Source of the DNA: Pithys albifrons albifrons
Taxonomy: Eukaryota > Chordata > Aves > Passeriformes > Thamnophilidae
Direction of reading: 5' to 3'
DNA length: 64,000 nt
NCBI RefSeq assembly: GCF_047495875.1
Contig: NC_092460.1
Coordinates: forward strand, 39,594,054 to 39,658,053
The stretch's first letter is position 1. Each line of letters opens with the position of its first letter. The position numbers and the translations under genes are program-made. Below are positions 48,453-56,616 of this stretch, in pieces. The notes beneath the pieces were generated by a model, which saw nothing but the letters and a program-made list of their open reading frames with translations, did no database searches and had not been told where the DNA came from.

Positions 48453-50696
48453 CTAGTTCTGGTCATGGTATTCACTGCGCTCTCCCTGTGAATATGACCG
48501 GGAGGTTCCTTCAAGAGGATCGGGCATAACATCATCATTCCTATACTGTCTGGAGCCTTGCCCACGAGAGACCGGAGCAGCCTTCAACCTTGAAGAATTC
48601 CCTGTGTTAGTTGTGCCTCTTTGCAATTCACGTACCCGAGCTGCTAAGGAAGAGGTGGGTTTCCCATCCCACTTCCTCATATCTTCTCCATGCTCATGGA
48701 GGTAAAACCACAGATTGCCGCGTGGAGTGTACCCTTTCTCCTTAGCTGGAAGACGCCTGCTTCTGATGGCGGAGACTCTTGTTTGTTCTGGAGAGATATG
48801 GAAGAGTCCTTCCTTAATCTTCTCTTCCAGTTCAGCCAGTTTTGTTTCCACAGCTGAGACATGGGCTCGTAATGGAGCAGTGACAGTGTCTTCATAAATC
48901 CTGAGTTTGCTGACCAGTGCACCCACCTTGTCTTCTCCCTCTCTCCACTGCAATGTTGCAAGGTAGCGAGAATACATTTCTGGCCCAAGTCGTGCAAATT
49001 TTAACCACATCTGGGATGTGCACTGGACACCATCTGGACTTTTAGGGAATCTCTCATCCTCTGAAAAGATTATCTCCAGTACGGCTAATTCCCTTAAGCA
49101 CCGGATACCTTGTTCCATCGTGTTCCACTGTCCTTGCTGTACGTGGAGGTCCTCCTTACAAAGATATCTCTCCCTCACGCTTGACAACAGTCGCCGCCAG
49201 AGGCTGAGAGTTTCCTGTCTCTTTCCAATGCCCTGATCAATGACAACATCTCGAGACAGGGATCCCAGCTGCCTTGCCTCACTCCCATCTAGAATTGTAT
49301 CATTGGCTGCAGCATCCCAGATTCGAAGTAGCCAGGTCAAGATGGACTCATTTGCCTGTCGTGTGAACTCTCTCCGGAGCTCACGCAGCTCTCCCAGGGA
49401 TAGGGACCGGGTGATTATTTCTGGCTCCATTTCTTCTGCTTGAGATGAAGGTCCTGACTCTTCCTCGTCATGCACTATACGAACTGATTTGGTCTTTGAT
49501 TTTCTTTTCTGGACAGGGGCAACTGCTATCGGTTTCTGTTGTCCTTCTGGCTCCTCCATGGTTTGCGTGGACATGGTGCTGGTTGATGTATCTCTCTTCC
49601 TCTCTGGCTCAGTCATGGTCTGGGTGGACATGGCGCTATTTGATGTATCTCTCTTCCTCTCTGGCTCAGTCATGGTCTGGGTGGACATGGCGCTAGTTGA
49701 TGTATCTCTCTTCCTCTCTGGCTCAGTCATGGTCTGGGTGGACATGGCGCTAGTTGATGTATCTCTCTTCCTCTCTGGCTCAGTCATGGTCTGGGTGGAC
49801 ATGGCGCTAGTTGATGTATCTCTCTTCCTCTCTGGCTCAGTCATGGTCTGGGTGGACATGGCGCTAGTTGATGTATCTCTCTTCCTCTCTGGCTCAGTCA
49901 TGGTCTGGGTGGACATGGCGCTAGTTGATGTATCTCTCTTCCTCTCTGGCTCAGTCATGGTCTGGGTGGACATGGTGCTGGTGGGTTTGCTCCTTTTCTC
50001 CTCCTCCTGATGATGCTGTACCACACCAAGCAGTGTGCGGTAGGCAGTGGCCAGGGCCCAGCAGGTTGCTGTGAGCTGCACATCTCTGGGACTACCAGAG
50101 CATCTTCCTTTCACATAGCTTAGCATTTTGGCAGGGTCCTGCAGTTGTTCCGGGGTGAATTTCCAGATCATTTGAGGAGAGAAGGTCTCCAAATACTGGC
50201 CCATATCTTCCCACTTCCCGTGCCACTCAACATCATCCGCTCCCAGGGCAGGCCTCCAGCAAGTCTCCTTAGAGAGCCCAGTTCTGACCCTAAACATGGT
50301 GTATACAGTACAGAGGAGACAAAGCAACACTAACAGCAGGATTATGCTGTCCCTAACATCAAAAGGAAGCTCAATATTTTCAATGATTGTTGTAGCAGAG
50401 GTGAAAAGGTGGAAGTAACCATCTCCGCCTGTTTTCCCCACAGTCTGGGTGCTATTTTTAATGAGACCCCAGAGGTAACAACCCAAACCAGGACAGGCAG
50501 ACCAGACTGAATATACATTCACAATGAAATTCATTGCTTCTGATGTTATGACAACATAAACATAGTATATTAATAAAGCAATTTTGATCCTTCTCCCTGG
50601 TATTAAAGAGAGCATCAAAACAGGCACATGGTTCCCCATGTGTCGAAATATGAACAGGCCCAGATACACCATCCACATGAATACATCAAGCAACAT
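48453..50696 (-). CDS. gag: gag-position polyprotein with N-terminal membrane segments and 19-residue repeats
   Basis: Starts at the first ATG after the primer binding site (A at -3), giving about 747 residues; the open frame extends 28 codons upstream through the primer site without an ATG. Numbering the open frame from 50780, hydrophobic segments lie at about 29-46, 65-92 and 144-163, with a possible N-glycosylation site NST at 109. A cytoplasm-like Trp-rich domain (174-266) follows, then seven 19-residue repeats (274-406), a basic linker (QKRKSKTKS), and a capsid-like helical region (about 455-570, with LRREFTRQ and WLLRIWD) known to me from avian ERV Gag. A coiled-coil-like stretch (ETKLAELEEKIKEG) lies near 660 and the C-terminus is hydrophilic. 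No CCHC zinc knuckle is seen. It ends at UAG, in frame with pol. The membrane-bearing N-terminus is unusual for Gag. Confidence 0.85.
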   Translation of the reverse strand: MLLDVFMWMVYLGLFIFRHMGNHVPVLMLSLIPGRRIKIALLIYYVYVVITSEAMNFIVNVYSVWSACPGLGCYLWGLIKNSTQTVGKTGGDGYFHLFTSATTIIENIELPFDVRDSIILLLVLLCLLCTVYTMFRVRTGLSKETCWRPALGADDVEWHGKWEDMGQYLETFSPQMIWKFTPEQLQDPAKMLSYVKGRCSGSPRDVQLTATCWALATAYRTLLGVVQHHQEEEKRSKPTSTMSTQTMTEPERKRDTSTSAMSTQTMTEPERKRDTSTSAMSTQTMTEPERKRDTSTSAMSTQTMTEPERKRDTSTSAMSTQTMTEPERKRDTSTSAMSTQTMTEPERKRDTSNSAMSTQTMTEPERKRDTSTSTMSTQTMEEPEGQQKPIAVAPVQKRKSKTKSVRIVHDEEESGPSSQAEEMEPEIITRSLSLGELRELRREFTRQANESILTWLLRIWDAAANDTILDGSEARQLGSLSRDVVIDQGIGKRQETLSLWRRLLSSVRERYLCKEDLHVQQGQWNTMEQGIRCLRELAVLEIIFSEDERFPKSPDGVQCTSQMWLKFARLGPEMYSRYLATLQWREGEDKVGALVSKLRIYEDTVTAPLRAHVSAVETKLAELEEKIKEGLFHISPEQTRVSAIRSRRLPAKEKGYTPRGNLWFYLHEHGEDMRKWDGKPTSSLAARVRELQRGTTNTGNSSRLKAAPVSRGQGSRQYRNDDVMPDPLEGTSRSYSQGERSEYHDQN
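49563..49961 (-). repeat. 57-bp minisatellite in gag, 7 units
   Basis: Seven tandem 57-bp units encoding TMTEPERKRDTSTSAMSTQ-type repeats, rich in Thr, Ser, Glu and Arg/Lys and probably disordered. The array lies between the membrane-bearing part and the capsid-like part. The duplicate gag has nine units; the two extra units account exactly for the 114-bp length difference between the copies. Confidence 0.97.
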
Positions 50697-50761
50697 GGTA
50701 GTCAGGGAGTTTCTGTACCCAAATACACAAAATGAAATTGTAGTTCTGACTTCTCTCTCGT

Positions 50762-50779
50762 GCCCCACGTTGGGCGCCA
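50762..50779 (-). other. primer binding site, tRNA-Lys1,2 type
   Basis: The minus strand reads TGGCGCCCAACGTGGGGC, as far as I know the exact complement of the 3' end of tRNA-Lys1,2 (the site used by Mason-Pfizer monkey virus and visna). It lies 5 nt (TCTTT) after the inferred LTR end. The same bases form the non-ATG start of the gag open frame. Confidence 0.9.
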
Positions 50780-50784
50780 AAAGA

Positions 50785-51411
50785 TGTGCTGGTTTGAAGG
50801 TGAACCAGCAGGGGAAATGAACTCACCACGAGAGAGATTATAAGTCAGAGCTAAAATTTAATAATAATATTACAATAACAACACTGATACACAAAGGAAA
50901 TTGCTTTCAACTCACAATACCCCAGCAGTATAACCCAGTGTCCTGGGGCACAAACCCAAGGGGGTTTGTTTGCCCTTCTGCTGAGACCCCTGTGGCTCCC
51001 CCAAGTCCAGAGCAAAAGGAAAAGGAAAACCTGTTGGTGCAGGCGAGGGCTGTGGTCTGGGCGAGAGCGGTGATCTCCTGCTGTCGAGGTCCTGCTGCTG
51101 CTCTGGATCCGACGAGAAGGTCCTGAGGTCTTCCTACCCACCACTTATGTACCCTCAGGGAGCACTCAGTCCCTCCCCCTGGGCGGGGACTCACACAATG
51201 GGTGATTAACTCTGGGAGCCAGGGGTTGTTGAGCTGTTGATGGCCCATTAGCAGCTCCGCCCCCCTCAGGCTGGGTGTGAAGTGATAATGGCTCCCTGGG
51301 CAGCTGCTGCTAATGGCCCATTGTCCTTGGGGAATGAATAGAGGGGGTGGAATACACAGGTTTGATCACCACCACACAGGGTTAGCTGGTCCCTCCAGCT
51401 GAACTAGGACA
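50785..51411 (-). repeat. 5' LTR (627 bp)
   Basis: Same sequence as 44540-45166. The minus strand starts TGTCCTAG and ends CAGCACA. The outer edge is fixed by the end of identity between the two copies at 51411, where flanking repeat DNA resumes. It drives transcription leftwards into gag-pol. Absence of visible differences from the 3' LTR suggests recent insertion or gene conversion. Confidence 0.93.
51144..51265 (-). promoter_or_regulatory. LTR promoter: TATA-like box and GC boxes
   Basis: On the minus strand GGGGGGCGGA (51256-51265) and CCCCGCCC (51181-51188) resemble Sp1 sites and precede TACATAAG (51144-51151), a TATA-like element. The order and spacing fit a retroviral U3 promoter, with initiation expected about 25-30 bp further downstream. 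This is inference from motifs. Confidence 0.5.
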
Positions 51412-51965
51412 CCATGGGATCAGAAGCCCTGCCACCAAATCTGCTCCAGCCTGGGCTCATTTCTCCACTGCTCCTGCCAGGAGCCTGCTCCAGTGTGGGA
51501 TTCCCACAGGGTCACAGCCTCCTTCAGGCATCCACCTGCTTCAGTGTGGGGGGCTCTTCCACAGGTTGCAGGTGGATCTCTGCACTCCCATGGACTTCCC
51601 CAGGATGTAGGGGCACAGCTGCCTTACCATGGGCTGCATCCTGGGCTGCAGGGGAATCTCAGCTCTGTCCCCTGGAGCACCTCCTGCCCCTCCTTCCTCA
51701 CTGACCTGAGTGCCTGCAGGGCTGTTCCTCTCACATATTCTCTCTCCTCTCTCCAGCTGCATTTGCTCTTGCACAGCAACTTTTTCCCCCTTCTTAAATG
51801 CATCATCCCATTGTCCCTAACAGGCTTGTCCTTGGCCAGCGGTGGGTCCTTCCTGGAGCCAGCTGGTGTTGGCTCTGTTGGACATGGGGGAAGCTTGCAG
51901 CACCTGTGGTCCTCCCACTGCCAAAGCCTTGCCATGCAAACCCACTGCAATCCAACATAAAAGCA
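51412..51965. mobile_element. right half of the older avian interspersed repeat
   Basis: Resumes directly at the LTR edge with 'CCATGGGATCAG' and contains degenerate internal motifs recurring every few tens of bases ('CTGCTCCAGTGTGGGA', 'CTTCAGTGTGGGG', 'CATGGGCTGCA', 'GGGCTGCAGGGGAATCTC'), like those at the end of the left half. Ends about 51965. Together with 42370-42770 it forms one older element split by the ERV. Open frames in it are artefacts of its internal repetition. Confidence 0.55.
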
Positions 51966-54074
51966 CCAGGTTTCTTTGGGAAACTGGGTGCCCCTGGTGA
52001 GTGGCAGAAGTCAGAGAGGAGTCTGCTCATGCTGTCTCAAGAGTGTGTCTCCACTAAGCTGGAACACACCCCTCTACCATGATGACTCTGGAAATGAGAG
52101 ATAACTGCAAAAGAACAAAGTCTGAGATAGAGAGACAGTTAAGCATTTAAAGTAAATAAATACATAATGCCTTTTTTTTTTAGTAGCTGACAGCACTGCT
52201 GTTGTGTTGGCTAGCACAGCACAATGCCTGGTTGGGATATAAAGGGGATATAAAGGGACTGTAAAAATCTCTAGCTGGACATAATGGGTTTCATCAGGTT
52301 CTGTGGCTTTTTGTTTTGTTTTATGTCTTTTTCTCTTTTTTTTTTTTTCCAAGTAACCATTGCTGGGCTATGAATTAATGACAGATGTACTTGTTTATGC
52401 AGATTCTGACTATAATTTAACATTTATTATTTTTATAACTACTCAAGACATCAGGGTTGGGACTCTTCTTTCACTTACAAATAAATCTAAGAAATAGTAT
52501 CTAACCCCCAGGTTAAATTTTAAGCAATTCTAAACAGAAGAATTTCATGCTCAAATTAGAATTTCTAGTATTTTTTTCCAGGAAATCACAATGTGTTGCT
52601 TAGTATTTCATATGTTTCATAATGCAGCACCCCAGTTATTTACAATCTTACAGGATTAATTTTCCATTTCCATATATAAGATTACTATTTGAATAAATTC
52701 ACTCTGATTGCTGAGATGCTTTACAGAGATAAGGCTACTTGAAGCAGAGAAGTGCTTTATCTCACATAACAGTTTTTTGTTTCCTCATGCCTCCCAGGTT
52801 TGGGGTTTTTTTAACCTTTGTTTGTGTGAGAAGGGTGTTCATCCCACCTTCAGCACAACACTGTTGTGTTTGCCCTGGCATTTGCACTCCAGAGCTACTT
52901 ATCCCTTGCAAGGGGAAGGTTGTCTCGGGGTACCTTTCCAAGGAAACTCATGCTGAAGCTATTTTGAGAGCAGTTGACACTTTTTAGCTTTGGGCTCTGT
53001 GTCAGGGTTTGTCCTTAAGCATCCAAGAGGGATGTACAAATTGTCACTGATGTAATTATGTTGGGTTTACTTGCAGAGCATTTTACAAGTGATTACTGAA
53101 AGATATGGTGCCTGTTCCTCACGTGTTCATCACTTGTTACATAGTGGGTTGGGAGTGGGTGGGGGACAGCGTTATTTAAAAGGAGAGATTTATCTGTCAC
53201 TGAAATTTCATTACTTGTCCAGTTTCTTTCAATTAATACTGAGGCTTGGCCTTTTTATAACCAATGGTAAAAATAATGTCTGTTTAATGTATATCTTTTG
53301 CTTTACATAAGCACAAGCCAAATGTTTCTCTCTGCTGTACTAGCTCAAACTATTTTTCTAACATTCCCAAAAGTATGCAGATAAAGAACAGAGTCTTCTG
53401 ATTGCCAGAGTAATGGGTTCAAAACTCACTTTTATGCTCCAATATATTTCTTTCCATACTATTTGACATCATAAGATTTTTCTTTTGTCTTCCATATGTC
53501 TATAAACTAAATAGGAGAAGCTAGTGCAGTACATGAGACCTCTAATTTCCATCAAAAAAAAAGTTTATCTTTGTTCTATTGTGGCTCCAAAGGCAATCTT
53601 GGCAGTCTCCCTGTATAGCAAAGTTCCAGATGTGGAATTCCAGATTAGGCACCCTAACGCTTGTGCCAAGAGAGCACACCTGGCACCCTCCAGCCTTGCA
53701 GGGTAAAACGTTATCTGACTGCTGCAAGCACGGTTTTATTTTAATCACTGCATTGCGGTTATGCAGAGGAAGTGTGTAATATTCTGGAGTGCAAGCTGGC
53801 TTCCTTCAAGACTGTAAATCCACCTAGCCTGAAGGTTAGGTAGGACCTGAACATCAAGATTCACTCAGCAAGAATCCTAGTTTTGTTCCTGCCCCCACCT
53901 TCTGTGCAATTCCTCTTCCAGGGCTTCTTTCTCACTCCAAACTGTTCCTGATGAGTGGCATCCAGGACTAAGAGAAGTGCTGTGATGCTCATCCTTCTAG
54001 CAGTGCCTCACTGGGCGACGACTTCTTTGGTCAGCAGCACAGTGCAGCAACATCTTCAACTTCGTATTTATTAG
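51966..54074. other. non-coding DNA, no gene recognised
   Basis: AT-rich. Contains a small tandem 'GATATAAAGGG' doublet (about 52236-52257) and a T-run (about 52336-52349). Nothing gene-like recognised. Confidence 0.55.
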
Positions 54075-54740
54075 GGGGACTTATGCTTATTAATTGATAA
54101 TGTTATTAATCGATATACTTATCATAGAATTTGCTTAGTAGTTATTATAAAATTCACTGTATAGCATACGGCAAAAATCACAAAGTACAGAGAGGCCTGT
54201 CCTTGAAGATGCCATACCAAGAGGCCCCAGAGCCTCTTGGACTAATTAAAACAGCCAGGATACCCTATGAAACAAGGATAAATCAGAAGTTATGTCAAAA
54301 GAACATGATAAGCAGATAAATTCACCAATTAGACCAATTACAGTTGCCAACAGATCTGGTTTGAAGCAGTTTTGAGCAAAAGGTAAAACGTTCATGGGAG
54401 GAAGAGTGTTGACTTCATCTCCAAAGACCACCAAAGACCCCTGCTCCAAATTACCAGGACGAAAAGCGCAGGTGCAAGAAGGAGTAGCACGGGGCGGAGA
54501 AAATGGAAATCAGTTCTTGAAACTCAATATAATAACCCTACCTTCTCTAAGGAAATAATGTTTATGCAAGATAAATAATAAATATGTATAACTTATTTGC
54601 ATATAAACCAGTTGTTAACTCGACCAAGTGTGCATGTTTTTGGAGGAGCTATCCCCTATGCACCCGGGCCTGGAATAAATGTACCTCTCTATAACCTTAC
54701 TGTACATAGAGTCTTCTTTCCACAAATCAGTATGGCCAGG
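54075..54740 (+). mobile_element. probable solo LTR (ERVK-like), worn
   Basis: The + strand shows an LTR-like order: an AT-rich U3, a TATA box (ATATAAA, 54601-54607), a GC-richer stretch with CACCCGGGCCTGG, an AATAAA poly-A signal (54674-54679), and an end block 'ACCTCTCTATAAC...AGAGTCTTCTTTCC' that I recall from avian class II LTRs. No internal sequence adjoins. Both ends are approximate and no target duplication was identified. Confidence 0.55.
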
Positions 54741-56284
54741 AAAGCTGTAGGTCTTTGGAATGCAAGCAGCATAATTCCATACACACATTTCCATACCTTG
54801 ATGGTTGGGCACGTGAGAGCACATGTGACTTCAAATGCTGGCATGGCACACTGAGTCACAGAAGTGAGGTCCTAAAGGTTCACACCACTCACAAGCATCC
54901 ATGGCAGGAGCTCAGTATAGATCAGCTGCAAGGAATCCAGAGTTCAGGCCTCTATTGCTCATGCCCCCAAAATGCTGTGGATCAGGATCCCCTTGTGCTT
55001 TTTCCAGCCTCTTCACAGGACAGAGATAGTGGCCACAAATCAACACCTTCTGAGGATACAGAGACATCAGGATGCTGCATTCTTCCCAAGGCAAGGGCAC
55101 TGAGGGGCATCTGAGAGACACCTCTGGTATCTGACAAGGACCTGGATGTGTGCTCAGTACGGGAATTGCTCACCTGGCCCATCTTCTGAGCACCTGTTGA
55201 GCTGCCAGAAAACCCTGTACCTGGCCCATGCCACATCCCTCCTGAGCCCTGGGCTCCAAAGGCAGCTCTGGAGAAAGGCTATGAAGTCCCTGTGGTTCTG
55301 GGGAACCACAGGGGAAAAGGAGAACTCCTATAGTGAAGGATGGAGGTCTAATGAGATCTCATGGCAGCCCTTCTGCTTTAGTCAGCCACTTATGATGTGA
55401 CCTGATGCAAGAGAAGAGAGAACACAGCACATCCCTTACAAAGCACCTTTTCTTATATGTCAGCTTTTTCTTCCCGAGTTGCATGGAGTCTGTATGTTGT
55501 CCAACACTTCTCTCCTGCCTCTCACTGGGAAATTCCTGCTTGTTAACTGTGCTCACCTTTCCTGTTTCTCTGAGGGCTTTTCTGGATGCTTTGTGGGCCT
55601 TTTCTGTCTTTATCATTTGTAGGGGTTTTGTCATTCCCTCTTGCCCCCCCCCACACACAAATCCTGATCATGCCTGGCTTCTTACATGCTGCAGGCACCA
55701 AGCTCAGATCAGGAAATTTTAAAAAGTGAGGCTACTAAACAGTGTTCAGTAGCCTACTGAGAGGTCTGAGAGTTTGGTTTCTGGAACACTCTCCAGACAC
55801 TATTGTGGGATATCACCAAACAGTGTGATAAAACAAGTTTAGATGATGACAAGCATCCTCTTCTCACAGAATGTCCTTGCTAAGAAAGGAACAGAGCAGA
55901 TAAGCTGAAACTACTGATGTAAATAAATTAAAAAACAAACAAACAAAAAATGTGCAGAGGGTCAGAACCCTTTACATCCCTTGCTAAAAGATTCTTTTAA
56001 CTCTTCAATTTTTTGTTAGTCAAAACATCCCCAAACCAGTTATTTGTCACTGGTACTGCTTAGTGATAGCATTCATCAGATCCATTCCTGGTAATGTATA
56101 TAACAGGCAATACAGCCAGCACATGTGATACTGCCCTCTTGCTCTTCCTGTTCTGTAGGCTAAAAGTTATTGTTGAAAAAAACAGTCTTCTGAATATAAT
56201 TTTAGAGAACTGACAAGATTTTGCATATGTATAAATCCCAAAAGACCCCTAAGCAGAGGGGGTTAAAAATCCTCGTAATATCCC
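54741..56284. other. non-coding DNA, no gene recognised
   Basis: Overlapping open frames of 80-119 codons on both strands at 54755-55720 lack recognisable domains. Nothing else seen. Confidence 0.5.
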
Positions 56285-56616
56285 CTAAATAGGACCTCCA
56301 AATAGTAGGTTGTAGTGAGGTGGGAGTCAGTCTCTTCTCTGAAGTACCAAGCAACAGTACAAGAGGAAATGGCCTGAAGTCATGCCAGGGGAGGTTGAGA
56401 TCGGACATTAGGCAAAAATTCTTCACTGAAAGGGTTAACAACAAGCATTGGAACAGGCCACCCAGGAAAGTGGTTGAGTCACCATCCCTGGAGGTATTTA
56501 AAAAAAGTCTAGATGTTGAACTTGGGGACAGGGTTTAGTGGTAGACTCAGCAGTGATGGGTAAATGATGGGACTTGATGGCCTTAAAGGTCTATTCCAAC
56601 CTAAATGATTATATCA
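56285..56616 (+). mobile_element. CR1 LINE 3' end
   Basis: The + strand carries the CR1 3' coding tail ('GGAGGTTGAGATCGGACATTAGG', 'TTCTTCACTGAAAGGGTTA', 'CATCCCTGGAGGTATTTAA') and ends with 'GACTTGATGGCCTTAAAGG...CCAACCTAAATGATTATATCA', a degenerate form of the family's terminal repeat. 5'-truncated, about 330 bp. Confidence 0.85.

Larger units (their letters stand above)
42771..51411 (-). mobile_element. young ERV (ERVL/spuma-like pol), tandem and 3'-truncated: LTR-gag-pol-LTR-partial gag
   Basis: Read on the minus strand from 51411 downwards: 627-bp LTR, primer binding site, gag, UAG, pol, purine tract, second 627-bp LTR, second primer binding site and a second gag that stops at 42771 without pol or a third LTR. 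The two LTRs look identical, and the duplicated gag parts differ only by two minisatellite units and one visible substitution. There is no env or dUTPase: only about 90 bp separate pol from the LTR. Pol resembles class III (ERVL) retroviruses, for example HSPTICH and YIDD in RT and an ERVL-like integrase. The structure implies recombination between LTRs giving a tandem, followed by a deletion. The LTR inner edge is inferred from the TGT...ACA ends and the primer-site spacing, because both LTRs are followed by the same sequence. Confidence 0.92.

Noticed and set aside
50697..50780. Non-ATG extension of gag upstream through the primer binding site
   Set aside because: The longest frame begins at TTG within the primer site. 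The first ATG (50696) has A at -3 and directly starts the first hydrophobic segment, so I used it.
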